A stretch of DNA of 32,549 nucleotides from an uncultured Lysobacteraceae bacterium (GCA_937897645.1 CALCNV010000010.1:1-32549); one strand, 5' to 3'. Positions 8,073 through 16,051 are shown, counted from the stretch's first letter. Notes: generated by a model not told the origin, from the letters alone. A program made the numbers and translations.

Positions 8073-8609
8073 ATGTTGAAGCAGCTTGCATGCGTACTGT
8101 TGTTGGCCTGTTACCCGATGGCGTGCTTCGCTGGCGAAGCGATGCCGCAGCCCGCAATAGGCGAGGTCCCGCCGCCACTGCTCGGCAACCTTCACGGCGG
8201 TGGAGCGGTCGACCTGGCGGATTACAAGGGCAAGGTCGTCATCGTCACGTTCTGGGCATCGTGGTGCGGGCCATGCCGCAAGGAATTGCCGGTGTTGGCG
8301 CAATTGCAGAAGGTGGTGGGCCACGAGGCACTGGAAGTCATCGCCGTCAATTTCAAGGAGCCGCGCAAGGACTTCCTGGACGTAGTGCGCGCCAATCGCC
8401 AGTTCGATTTGAACTACGTCCACGATGCCAAGGGCATCGCCAGCGACGCTTACGGCGTGCAGGCATTACCCAACATGTTCATCATCGACCAGCAAGGCAG
8501 GGTGGCGCACGTGCATCGCGGCTATTCGGCCGAGATGCTGGATGGTTTCATTGCGGAAATGCTGGCGTTGCTGCCCGAGGATGTGTTGAAGCGTCCGGCA
8601 GGAGGTTGA
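8073..8609 (+). CDS. TlpA/ResA-like exported thioredoxin
   Basis: The 178-residue protein opens with a signal peptide (about residues 1-20, ending ACFAGEA) and has a thioredoxin fold of the TlpA/ResA group. The redox-active motif WCGPC places the cysteines at 65 and 68, and ALPNMFIID near residue 131 supplies the cis-proline loop. Such proteins reduce disulfides in the periplasm, for example in cytochrome c maturation or copper-site assembly; no partner gene is adjacent here, so the target is unknown. GGGGAGA precedes the ATG at 8073. It points in the same direction as fpr but may have its own promoter. Confidence 0.92.
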   Translation: MLKQLACVLLLACYPMACFAGEAMPQPAIGEVPPPLLGNLHGGGAVDLADYKGKVVIVTFWASWCGPCRKELPVLAQLQKVVGHEALEVIAVNFKEPRKDFLDVVRANRQFDLNYVHDAKGIASDAYGVQALPNMFIIDQQGRVAHVHRGYSAEMLDGFIAEMLALLPEDVLKRPAGG

Positions 8610-8661
8610 CGACCCTGCTGCAACCTTGCCGGGTTGACTGCGCTGCGTGCAAGCGCCAGCG

Positions 8662-9069
8662 TTACGACACCGTGGTATCGCCGTAGCGCAACCACGTCAT
8701 CGCCGCATCCTCGCTGGCGAACACCTGCACCCTGAAACCCTGTTCGTGGGCGAAGATGCCTGCCAGTTCCACCTTGGGAATCGACTCCGGCTTGTCCTCG
8801 ACATAGGCGATGCGCAGGTCGTGGATGTCTTCCTGGCCCATCTGCCTGACGAAGTCCAGCAAATGTTCCGGTGGCGGCACGCCGCCGTCCATCACGTCGA
8901 TCACCAGCAACCTGCTGGGACGCCTCAGGCGCAATTCCACCGCGATCGCACGCCAGTAGCCCAGCGTGCACTCCAGGCTCCCATTGTGGCCAGTGACGTA
9001 CGCACGCAGGCCGTCGCGGAAACTGGAAAATTCGACTTCGAAATGTGGAACCACCAAGCTGGCAGGCAT
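8662..9069 (-). CDS. Hypothetical protein, possibly SpoIIAA/STAS-like
   Basis: I do not firmly recognise this 135-residue protein. It starts MPASLVVPHFEVEF and has alternating strand and helix stretches (RLLVIDVMDGG, DLRIAYVEDK, FRVQVFASEDAAMTWLRY) that resemble the STAS/SpoIIAA-like fold often found in small proteins of unknown role. There is no signal peptide or membrane segment. It begins four bases after the stop of the glutathione peroxidase gene on the same strand, so the two are almost certainly co-transcribed. No function can be given from sequence alone. Confidence 0.75.
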   Translation of the reverse strand: MPASLVVPHFEVEFSSFRDGLRAYVTGHNGSLECTLGYWRAIAVELRLRRPSRLLVIDVMDGGVPPPEHLLDFVRQMGQEDIHDLRIAYVEDKPESIPKVELAGIFAHEQGFRVQVFASEDAAMTWLRYGDTTVS

Positions 9070-9073
9070 GGGC

Positions 9074-9556
9074 TCAACCCAGCGCGGATTCGATGTCCGC
9101 CACCAGGGATTCCGGCTTGTCGGTCGGTGCGAAGCGCTTGAGCACCTTGCCGTCTCGGCCCACCAGGAACTTGCTGAAATTCCACTTGATTGCGCCGATG
9201 CCCAGCAGCCCCCCTTTCTCTTTCTTCAGCCATTTCCACAGCGGATGGGCCTGCTCGCCGTTGACCTCGATCTTGGCGAACATGGGGAAGGTGACGTCGA
9301 AATTGAGCGAACAGAAATTCTTGATCTCCTCCTCGTCGCCGGGTTCCTGGCTGCCGAACTGGTCGCAGGGGAAACCCAGCACCACCAGTCCCTGTTCGCG
9401 GTAGTCCTGCCACAGGGTTTCCAGCCCGGCGTACTGCGGGGTGAAGCCACATTTGGACGCCACGTTGACGATCAGCAGGACCTTGCCGCGGTAATCACGC
9501 AGCGATACCGGCGTGCCATCGATATCGATGGCGTCGAAGTCGTACACAGTGGTCAT
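9074..9556 (-). CDS. Glutathione peroxidase
   Basis: This 160-residue enzyme reduces peroxides with thiols, either glutathione or, in many bacterial members, thioredoxin. It has the three family motifs: NVASKCGFTPQY with the peroxidatic Cys36, LGFPCDQFGSQEPG with Gln70, and KWNFSKFLV with Trp125 and Asn126, which completes the catalytic tetrad. The active residue is Cys, not selenocysteine. There is no signal peptide, so it is cytoplasmic. The ATG at 9556 has AGGAG 6 bases upstream. The unknown 135-residue gene follows after 4 bases. Confidence 0.95.
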   Translation of the reverse strand: MTTVYDFDAIDIDGTPVSLRDYRGKVLLIVNVASKCGFTPQYAGLETLWQDYREQGLVVLGFPCDQFGSQEPGDEEEIKNFCSLNFDVTFPMFAKIEVNGEQAHPLWKWLKKEKGGLLGIGAIKWNFSKFLVGRDGKVLKRFAPTDKPESLVADIESALG

Positions 9557-9609
9557 GGGCTGCTCCTGGGCGATGCCCTATCAGACACCGCATCGGCCAC
9601 GCTGGCAAT

Positions 9610-9633
9610 CCCTGCGCACGGCCTTGCGCAGGG
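9610..9633. terminator. Hairpin after the amidohydrolase gene
   Basis: CCCTGCGCA and TGCGCAGGG pair around a six-base loop. It lies between the end of the amidohydrolase gene and the start of glutathione peroxidase, both on the minus strand. There is no T-run, so it may be a Rho-dependent stop or only a stabilising hairpin. Confidence 0.45.
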
Positions 9634-9647
9634 GTGGCCGCGCCCGC

Positions 9648-11687
9648 CTACGGGGTCGACTGCACGCGCACCGGCTCGGCAAACGGCTTGATGCCCAGGG
9701 CTTCATGCATCTCGCTGGGGTAGTACGCATTGCCTTGCCTGATCACCAGCGCGACCTTGCGGATGTCGGTGATGTCGCGGGTGGGATCACCGTCCACCAG
9801 CACCAGGTCTGCACGTTTTCCGACGGTGATGGAACCGCGATCCTGCAACGTGCCCGTGTAGCGCGCACCGTTCAAGGTGGCCACCTGCAGCACCTGCGCA
9901 GGCGTCAGGCCCGCCTTCACGTAAAGCTCCAGTTCGCGCTGCAGCGTGAAACCGGGCAGCTCGTCGGTGCCGGCCACAATGGGCACGCCCGCCTTGTACA
10001 GCAGGCCGACGAACTCGACCAGTTTGTCAAAGGATCGCTTGTACAACGCGCCGGTGGCGTCGTCGGGGATATCCATTTCGCCCACCTTGCGGCTGCGCTG
10101 GATGTCCGGCGGCAGGTGGTCGGCCACGTCGGCGATGATCGGCGACTGCTGTCCATCGCGTTTGTGGATGAACTCGAACGTGGCCAGGGTCGGGTCGACC
10201 ACGATCTGCTTTTCAGCCAGCAGGGTGATGAAATCCTGCACGGGCTTCGAATTGAAATCCAGGTCGGCCGTCTTTTTCGCCACCAGGTAGAAGCGCTCCA
10301 GCGTGCGCGTATCCGTTTCCGGGGTGACGAAGAAGTTCAGCATCACCTGGTTGATGTGCTGGATCTCATCGTAGCCCTGCTCCACCGCCTCCTGCGCACG
10401 CAGGAACGCGGGGACATGGCCACTGACGCGCAGGCCACGGTGATGCGCATAGGCGGTGGTCTCGGGCAGGATGGCCTTGGGAAAGGAGTTGTAGATCTTG
10501 ATCTGCGGGTAGCCATGGTCGGCATACCAGTCGATGGCCTTTTTCGCTTCCGCGATGTCTTTGATGACGAAACCATTGCGCGCCGACATCTTGCTCTCGC
10601 CCTCGAGGAAGCCGGCCGGCACGATGTCGGGTGCCAGCAGCTTGCCCTCCTTCACCTGCACCATCTGCTGCTGCAGCGTGGCGTTGTCGTTGCCCATGTC
10701 GCGCAAGGTGGTGACGCCCGCAGCCAGGTGCAGGCCGCCTTCCCAGGGCCCGAAGTGGCCATGCATGTCGAACAGGCCGGGAAGCAACACCTTGCCTCCT
10801 GCGTCGATCACGTGGTCGGCACGCGCACGTTCGCCACCGCCACCGCCATTGGCGATGGACACGATGACGCCATCACGCAACAGCAGGTCCGATGCCGGGC
10901 CCAGCGTGGCGCGTTCGCTGTCGAATACGCGGGCGTTGCGGATCAGGGTGGTGCCGGGCAGTGCATGCGCCATGCGCGCCTGCATGGCCACCAGCACTTC
11001 GGCTTCCGCCAGCTTCTGGCGTGCCTCGAGCGCATCGCCATTGGCCTCCCAACCTTGCTCGATCAGCTGCAGGTAACCGGGATAGATATAGGCGAACAGG
11101 CGCGGTTCGTCGCCCGTGGTCGCCCACGCGAACACCGGCGTCAAGCCGACCCCGGTCACTTTCACCAGCTCCACGCGGCGTTGCTCGCTGCCGCGGGTGA
11201 CCGTTTGGTCAGTGACCTTGCTCACGGTCAGGGTGCCACTGGGTATCAACGGCAGCCTGCCATCGGCGCGTTTGGCGATGGCGGCCAGCGCCACCGAGAA
11301 ATCATTCGGAGTCCCACCCAAGGGCGAGTACTGCGCCGTGCCCTGCACGGCCTGTTGGCCCTGGTCGGACGTGGATTTCCACTGCACGCTGTCGCCGTCG
11401 CGGCTGAAGGTTTCCGCCACGGGCGCGCCGAAGGTGGAAGCGCCTTTCACCTGGTAGCGGGCATAGGTGCCATCGGCGGCCAGCGTGTATTCCTCCTTCA
11501 ACTCGGGCCCGCGGCCGTTGTCCTTGAAGATGAAATCCACCCGGGTGACGCCGTCGTCTCCTTTATGCACGACCTGCTCGCCGGCCTTCTTGCCGCCATC
11601 CACCAGCGCGATGTAACGGATGGTTTCCGCCGCCATCGCCGGGGCTACCAACACCAGTGAAAGACACAGCCACAAGGCACGCTTCAT
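9648..11687 (-). CDS. Exported amidohydrolase family protein
   Basis: The 679-residue protein begins with a signal peptide (MKRALWLCLSLVLVAPAMAA). About residues 21-240 form a novel-looking N-terminal beta-rich region that I cannot assign. The rest is a metal-dependent hydrolase of the imidazolonepropionase/amidohydrolase type: LLPGLFDMHGHFG places the metal ligands His309 and His311, KIYNSF carries the likely carbamylated or bridging lysine region, and later SGHVPAF and AGTDELPG supply further metal ligands. Relatives in this family often act on dipeptides or N-acyl amino acids, so peptide degradation in the periplasm is a fair guess. The start at 11687 is preferred over an upstream ATG (11756) because GGAG precedes it and it opens the signal peptide. 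Confidence 0.87.
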   Translation of the reverse strand: MKRALWLCLSLVLVAPAMAAETIRYIALVDGGKKAGEQVVHKGDDGVTRVDFIFKDNGRGPELKEEYTLAADGTYARYQVKGASTFGAPVAETFSRDGDSVQWKSTSDQGQQAVQGTAQYSPLGGTPNDFSVALAAIAKRADGRLPLIPSGTLTVSKVTDQTVTRGSEQRRVELVKVTGVGLTPVFAWATTGDEPRLFAYIYPGYLQLIEQGWEANGDALEARQKLAEAEVLVAMQARMAHALPGTTLIRNARVFDSERATLGPASDLLLRDGVIVSIANGGGGGERARADHVIDAGGKVLLPGLFDMHGHFGPWEGGLHLAAGVTTLRDMGNDNATLQQQMVQVKEGKLLAPDIVPAGFLEGESKMSARNGFVIKDIAEAKKAIDWYADHGYPQIKIYNSFPKAILPETTAYAHHRGLRVSGHVPAFLRAQEAVEQGYDEIQHINQVMLNFFVTPETDTRTLERFYLVAKKTADLDFNSKPVQDFITLLAEKQIVVDPTLATFEFIHKRDGQQSPIIADVADHLPPDIQRSRKVGEMDIPDDATGALYKRSFDKLVEFVGLLYKAGVPIVAGTDELPGFTLQRELELYVKAGLTPAQVLQVATLNGARYTGTLQDRGSITVGKRADLVLVDGDPTRDITDIRKVALVIRQGNAYYPSEMHEALGIKPFAEPVRVQSTP

Positions 11688-11855
11688 CAGGCAGCTCCGG
11701 GAGGATGGACGAGTCGGGCCAGCGCGGACATGCGCGCGGCCGATGGCAAGGAGCATAGCCCAGCCTGCGGCCTGCCCTACCCCTGCCTTTCGTCACAGGC
11801 CGGCCACTGGCCGATGGGTTAGCCTGTAAAGTCAGCCTCTGGAAGGAAATGCCGT

Positions 11856-14006
11856 ATGACCACCCGCCTCGCCCTTGCGCTTGCCGCATCCCTTGGACTT
11901 GCCATGCCCGCCTATGCCCAGGTCGCCGCCCCCGCGACCACCGAAGCCGCCAAGGCTTCCAACCCCTTCTTCACCCCAAGCCCGCTGCCGCTGCACTATC
12001 CGCAGTTCGACAAGATCAAGGACAGCGATTTCGCTCCCGCCTTCGACGCCGGCATGGCCGAGCAGTTGAAGGAAATCGATGCGATTGCCAACAATCCTGA
12101 CGCAGCGACGTTCGACAACACCATCATCGCCATGGAAAAGAGCGGCCAGGTGCTGGACCGCGCCACCACGGTGTTTTTCTCGCTGGTGGGCGCCGATACC
12201 AACCCGGCCCGCGAAAAGCTGCAGGGCGAGTATTCGACGAAATTCTCCGCACACTCCGACGCCATCAGCCTCAACGGCAAGCTGTTCGCGCGCATCAAGG
12301 CGCTGTATGACAGCCGCGACACGCTGGGCCTGGATGCGCAGAGCGTGCGCCTGATCGAGCGCTACCACACCAGCTTCGTGCGTTCCGGCGCCAACCTGTC
12401 CGAGGCCGACAAGGCCACGCTGAAGCAGATGAATTCGGAACTGGCTGCGATGGGCACCAAGTTCAGCCAGAACGTGCTGGCCGAAGTGAATGCGTCCGCG
12501 CTGGTCGTGGACGACGTGAAGGAACTGGACGGCCTGACCGAACAGCAGATCGCCGGCGCGGCGGGCGTGGCCAAGTCACGCGGCCTGGAAGGCAAGTACG
12601 TGCTGACCCTGCTCAACACCACCGGCCAGCCACTGGAATCGCAACTCACCAACCGCGCCCTGCGCCAGCGCCTGCACGAGGCTTCGGTGGTGCGTGGCAG
12701 TCGTGGCGGCGAGTTCGACAACCGCGAACTGATTTCCAAGATCATGACCGTCCGCGCCAACCGCGCCAAGCTGCTCGGCTATGCCAACCACGCCGCCTAC
12801 GGCCTGGAAGACCAGACCGCGCGCACCCCGGAAGCTGTCAACGCCATGCTGGGTCAACTGGCACCGGCCGCGGTGGCCAACGCCAAGCGCGAAGCCGCCG
12901 ACCTGCAGGCGATCATCGACAAGGAAGGCGGCAATTTCGAACTGGCGCCGTGGGACTGGGCGTACTACACGGAAAAAGTCCGCGCCGAGAAATACAACTT
13001 CGACGAGGGCCAGCTGAAGCCCTATTTCGAGATGACCAACGTGCTGGAAAACGGCGTGTTCTACGCCGCCAACCAGCTGTACGGCCTGACCTTCAAGAAG
13101 CGCACCGACCTGCCGGTCTACCACCCGGACGTGACCACCTACGACGTGTTCAACGCGGACGGCACCCAGCTGACCATCTTCATCGCCGACATGTATGCGC
13201 GTGATTCCAAGCGCGGCGGCGCGTGGATGAATGCCTACGTCTCGCAGTCCGACCTGATGGGCCTGCAGCCGGTGGTGGCCAACCACCTCAACGTGCCCAA
13301 GCCGCCGGCGGGCGAACCCACCCTGCTGACCTGGGATGAAGTGACCACCATGTTCCACGAGTTCGGCCATGCGCTGCACGGCATGTTCTCGGACGTGCGC
13401 TATCCGTACTTCAGCGGCACCAGCGTGCCGCGTGACTTCGTGGAATACCCGTCGCAGGTCAACGAGATGTGGGCCGACTGGCCGTCGATCCTGAAGAACT
13501 ACGCCAAGCACTACAAGACCGGCGAACCCTTGCCACAGGCACTGCTGGACAAGAAGCTCGCTTCGTCCCTGTTCAACGAAGGCTTCAAGACCACCGAATA
13601 CCTGGGCGCGGCGATGCTGGACCAGCGCTGGCACCAGATCACCGCCGACCAGGTACCGAAGGCGGCCGACGTGATGGCGTTCGAGACCAACGCGCTGAAG
13701 ACCGACGGCATCTTCTACCCGCCGGTGCCGCCGCGTTACCGCACGCCCTACTTCAGCCACATCATGGGCGGCTATTCGGCCGGTTACTACGCCTACATCT
13801 GGTCGGAAGTGCTGGACGCCAACAGCGTGCAGTGGTTCAAGAACAACGGTGGCCTGACCCGCGCCAACGGCGACCACTTCCGCAAGACCCTGCTGTCACG
13901 CGGCGGAAGTGTTGATGCGATGACCCTGTTCCGCGATTTCGCGGGCCATGATCCGAAGATCGAACCACTGCTGGAAAAACGCGGCTTGACTGCACCGGCC
14001 AAGTAA
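11856..14006 (+). CDS. Exported M3 metallopeptidase (Dcp-like)
   Basis: This 716-residue zinc peptidase of family M3 should cleave short peptides, most likely releasing C-terminal dipeptides as in Dcp. A signal peptide (MTTRLALALAASLGLAMPAYA) places it in the periplasm, unlike cytoplasmic E. coli Dcp. The metal site is complete: FHEFGHALHG with His501, Glu502 and His505, and the third ligand Glu530 in DFVEYPSQ. Near the C-terminus HIMGGYSAGYYAY is the usual substrate-binding loop. GGAAGGA precedes the ATG. It is transcribed divergently from the exported amidohydrolase across 168 bases, and a strong hairpin follows the stop. Confidence 0.93.
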   Translation: MTTRLALALAASLGLAMPAYAQVAAPATTEAAKASNPFFTPSPLPLHYPQFDKIKDSDFAPAFDAGMAEQLKEIDAIANNPDAATFDNTIIAMEKSGQVLDRATTVFFSLVGADTNPAREKLQGEYSTKFSAHSDAISLNGKLFARIKALYDSRDTLGLDAQSVRLIERYHTSFVRSGANLSEADKATLKQMNSELAAMGTKFSQNVLAEVNASALVVDDVKELDGLTEQQIAGAAGVAKSRGLEGKYVLTLLNTTGQPLESQLTNRALRQRLHEASVVRGSRGGEFDNRELISKIMTVRANRAKLLGYANHAAYGLEDQTARTPEAVNAMLGQLAPAAVANAKREAADLQAIIDKEGGNFELAPWDWAYYTEKVRAEKYNFDEGQLKPYFEMTNVLENGVFYAANQLYGLTFKKRTDLPVYHPDVTTYDVFNADGTQLTIFIADMYARDSKRGGAWMNAYVSQSDLMGLQPVVANHLNVPKPPAGEPTLLTWDEVTTMFHEFGHALHGMFSDVRYPYFSGTSVPRDFVEYPSQVNEMWADWPSILKNYAKHYKTGEPLPQALLDKKLASSLFNEGFKTTEYLGAAMLDQRWHQITADQVPKAADVMAFETNALKTDGIFYPPVPPRYRTPYFSHIMGGYSAGYYAYIWSEVLDANSVQWFKNNGGLTRANGDHFRKTLLSRGGSVDAMTLFRDFAGHDPKIEPLLEKRGLTAPAK

Positions 14007-14029
14007 GCAGGTACTTCCCTCGTCGGGAC

Positions 14030-14057
14030 GACAACGCCGCCTTCGGGCGGCGTTGTC
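14030..14057 (+). terminator. Strong hairpin after the M3 peptidase gene
   Basis: A perfect 12-bp stem, GACAACGCCGCC with GGCGGCGTTGTC, closes a TTCG loop 23 bases after the stop. No T-run follows, but the stability and position make it a likely transcript end. Confidence 0.65.
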
Positions 14058-14086
14058 GTGTGTGAGGCTATGTCGCCCCATGGTTT

Positions 14087-14166
14087 CCTGCTCTTGTGGG
14101 AGGGGCTTCAGCCCCGACGCTCTTCGCGAACAGCGTCGGGGCTGAAGCCCCTCCCACAAGAGCAGG
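14087..14166. repeat. Long perfect palindrome (REP-like)
   Basis: Two 35-base arms are exactly inverted (left 14087-14121, right 14132-14166) around a ten-base loop. The core GTGGGAGGGGCTTCAGCCC belongs to the REP-type family known from Stenotrophomonas and Pseudomonas relatives. It lies between two convergent genes and could end transcription from both sides. Confidence 0.92.
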
Positions 14167-14186
14167 CTGACCAGGGCCTGGTGTCA

Positions 14187-14205
14187 GTTGGCAGATGGTG
14201 CCAAC
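14187..14205 (-). terminator. Hairpin after the DUF3298-type lipoprotein gene
   Basis: GTTGGCA and TGCCAAC pair around five bases, eight bases beyond the end of the lipoprotein gene on the minus strand. A T-run is absent, so its role as a terminator is uncertain. Confidence 0.4.
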
Positions 14206-14212
14206 CCGCGAC

Positions 14213-15052
14213 TCAGTTCCTGGCGAACAACCCGGCGTACTCGGGCGCCACGTGCGGCAACAGCACGGACGCAGGCACATCGACGGTTTGCGTGCCGTCC
14301 GCATACGGGCCGACCTGGTATGGCGGGAATACGAAGCGCACGGCCGTCACCTTGCCGTCCGCGCCCACCACGGGTTGGAACTGGCTGAAATTGTCGATGT
14401 CGGCTTCGGTGCCCTCGTCGATCATCTTGTCGGCGTTGCGCACGAACTGCAGGCGTTCTTCCGGCGGCATCTCATCGGCATCGGCGCGCACCGAAACGCT
14501 GGTGTGCAGCTGTTCGCGCACGTAGCCGGCAATCGCGGCCCAGCCTTCGACCTTCGGCACCAGTGCGTTGGCGGTGAGCAGTCTGTTCTCCGCTGGCAGC
14601 CAGACGAAACGCGCCACCAGTGGTTCGCCGTGTGCACCGCCGGTGTAGCGGCTGCCGTCGGCGGCGATGGCGACCAGTTGCGGGGAATCCAGGATCTGTT
14701 CGAACGCCAGCGACAACTCGTACGGTGCCGAGGGCTTGTCGTTGCCGAACCCGGCCACGGCCTGCATCAACTCTGCCCGCGCGGCGTCCGTGTAAGCGGC
14801 GATCTCCCGCGCCAGGCCCGGGTATTTGTTGACCACTGGCGGGTAGCTGATGCCGACAACATAGGCGTCGGTGGTTTCAATGACGTCCTTGAGCACCGGC
14901 ACCACCGCTGCCGATGCGGCGGGGTCCGCCATCGCCGGCGCTTCAGGCTGTCCTGGTGCCGGTTGCACGGCAGCCTCACGCTTGCAGCCGGCCACTGCCA
15001 GCAGTACCAGTGAAAGCAAGAGGATCGACTTCAGTACAGATGGCACGCGCAC
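14213..15052 (-). CDS. Lipoprotein with DUF3298-type (RsiV-like) domain
   Basis: The 279-residue protein has a lipoprotein signal (VLLAVAGC, lipidated Cys23), a short Pro/Ala-rich linker and then a domain resembling DUF3298/DUF4163, the module of the anti-sigma factor RsiV and of PdaC. Typical pieces are YPPVVNKYPGLAREIAAY, then DGSRYTGGAHGEPLVARFVW and a final VRFVFPPYQVGPYADG block, the usual closing motif of DUF3298. In RsiV this domain binds lysozyme; whether that holds here is unknown. The start is GTG at 15052 with AGGAG 7 bases upstream. The gene stands alone and converges with the M3 peptidase gene. Confidence 0.82.
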   Translation of the reverse strand: MRVPSVLKSILLLSLVLLAVAGCKREAAVQPAPGQPEAPAMADPAASAAVVPVLKDVIETTDAYVVGISYPPVVNKYPGLAREIAAYTDAARAELMQAVAGFGNDKPSAPYELSLAFEQILDSPQLVAIAADGSRYTGGAHGEPLVARFVWLPAENRLLTANALVPKVEGWAAIAGYVREQLHTSVSVRADADEMPPEERLQFVRNADKMIDEGTEADIDNFSQFQPVVGADGKVTAVRFVFPPYQVGPYADGTQTVDVPASVLLPHVAPEYAGLFARN

Positions 15053-15122
15053 GGCTGGGCTCCTTCCAGGTCAGGCACACAGTCTATGTCGCGCCGCAGC
15101 AGTGCGACAGACCTGCAAGCGT

Positions 15123-15398
15123 TCAATCCACCAGGTCGGCGTATTCCGGATGGCGCTGCACATAGGCCGCCGAGTAAGAGCAAGCCGGCACAACGCGTAA
15201 CCCCTGTGCGCGTGCGTAGTCCAACGCCGCCTTGACCAGGTCGCCGGCCAGGCCACGGCCGCCGATGGCGGGCGGCACGCCGGTGTGGTCGATCACCAGC
15301 GCGCCATCCCGCAGCCGATAGACCAGCTCCGCCTCATGCCCATCCACGGTGGTGGAGAAGCGTTGGCGGTCGGTTTCGTGGTGGATCGCTGATGGCAT
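15123..15398 (-). CDS. Small GNAT-like N-acetyltransferase (YidJ type)
   Basis: This 91-residue protein matches the short GCN5-related family (COG2388, DUF4442-like small GNATs). ELVYRLRDGALVIDHTGVP is followed by the acetyl-CoA loop IGGRGLAGDLVKAALDYA and by VVPACSYSAAYVQRHPEY, a Cys-Ser-Tyr motif that is a hallmark of the group. The substrate is not known; members are small cytoplasmic proteins. An AGGAAAGA site lies before the ATG at 15398. It is transcribed away from the sigma-54 gene on the other side of a 203-base spacer. Confidence 0.87.
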   Translation of the reverse strand: MPSAIHHETDRQRFSTTVDGHEAELVYRLRDGALVIDHTGVPPAIGGRGLAGDLVKAALDYARAQGLRVVPACSYSAAYVQRHPEYADLVD

Positions 15399-15429
15399 CG
15401 GAGTCTTTCCTGATTGGCGGGGTATTGGC

Positions 15430-15522
15430 CCATTCTGCCGTGGCCGGGTTAAGCAGGCGGCAAGAATGGACGTTACGCGTCACATTAAGCCGGCAAACCT
15501 TGCCGCGGCCCCGCCCGGCAAG
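15430..15522 (+). promoter_or_regulatory. CGGCAA repeat cluster, possible enhancer sites
   Basis: An imperfect inverted repeat pairs CCATTCTGCCG (15430-15440) with CGGCAAGAATGG (15458-15469). Beyond it CGGCAA and TTGCCG (15491-15496 and 15500-15505) form a second short palindrome, and CGGCAAGG occurs once more at 15516-15523. They lie 25-120 bases upstream of a sigma-54 promoter, the usual place for an activator of the NtrC family. Confidence 0.5.
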
Positions 15523-15545
15523 GCTTTCTGGCCATGGCGGGAAAG

Positions 15546-15565
15546 TTGGCACGAGTCCTGCTTTA
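15546..15565 (+). promoter_or_regulatory. Sigma-54 promoter (-24/-12)
   Basis: The sequence TTGGCACGAGTCCTGCTTTA matches the RpoN consensus TGGCACG-N4-TTGC at every core position but one. The invariant GG (15548-15549) and GC (15560-15561) have the correct ten-base spacing. Transcription should start near 15573, about 30 bases before the ATG at 15602. Confidence 0.8.
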
Positions 15566-15601
15566 TCCCTCCCACGAGCACAACAACCATGGGGAACGGA
15601 C

Positions 15602-15799
15602 ATGAGCCTTGACGAAGCAATCAACAGCAATACTTCCTCCAGCGACTTCACCCTGCTGGAAGGCCTCTACCAACTCGCCGTCACCGGCCATACCAATGAC
15701 TGGGAATTCGAACGCCTCAACAACGCCGTCTACGAGCGCCTGCTGTCTTCCTACGGCAGCATGGACCTGAAGGCCAACGCGCACAGCATGATCGACTGA
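15602..15799 (+). CDS. Small hypothetical protein (65 aa)
   Basis: This acidic 65-residue protein (starting MSLDEAINSNTSS) is not one I recognise. It has no signal peptide, cysteines or membrane segment; residues about 15-55 look helical (FTLLEGLYQLAVTGHTND, then EFERLNNAVYERLLSSYG). That it is a real gene is supported by GGGGAA before the ATG, a strong sigma-54 promoter 37 bases upstream of it and a hairpin after its stop. Sigma-54 control suggests a role in a regulated process such as nitrogen response, motility, pili or envelope change, but nothing in the protein shows which. It is monocistronic. Confidence 0.82.
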   Translation: MSLDEAINSNTSSSDFTLLEGLYQLAVTGHTNDWEFERLNNAVYERLLSSYGSMDLKANAHSMID

Positions 15800-15806
15800 A
15801 CCGTGC

Positions 15807-15821
15807 GCGGCGCTTCGCCGC
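15807..15821 (+). terminator. Hairpin after the 65-residue gene
   Basis: GCGGCG and CGCCGC pair around CTT, eight bases after the stop. No T-run follows. The following 230 bases to 16051 hold no gene. Confidence 0.45.
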
Positions 15822-15857
15822 TGCAAGGGGGTAACGAGTCAGGCAACAAGCAGTACG

Positions 15858-15907
15858 TGCGCGAGGTGGTGGGGACCGCCTCGCGCAAGCAACAAGCAAC
15901 AAGCAAC
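15858..15907. repeat. Hairpin plus three-copy heptamer array
   Basis: TGCGCGAGG and CCTCGCGCA form a stem (15858-15887), extended by GGT/ACC within the loop. It is followed by three tandem CAAGCAA units (15886-15906). A related GGCAACAAGCA lies just upstream at 15842. This is the second heptamer repeat locus in the window. Confidence 0.6.
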
Positions 15908-16051
15908 ATTCAAGATGATTGCAATTGCTGCACACGGGCATCGCCTGCAGCACGCTCGATGGTAAATCCAGAACATTGCCAACGCGGCAGCGACTTCAAC
16001 TCATGCGGCATGCCTCGGTTGCACGCCTGCACGCGATGCACGGGCGTAGCG

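Noticed and set aside
9513..11660. 715-codon plus-strand frame opposite the amidohydrolase
   Set aside because: The minus-strand gene has a signal peptide and metal motifs. The plus-strand frame has none.
12576..13877. 433-codon minus-strand frame opposite the M3 peptidase
   Set aside because: It is antisense to a complete HEFGH metallopeptidase and has shadow composition.
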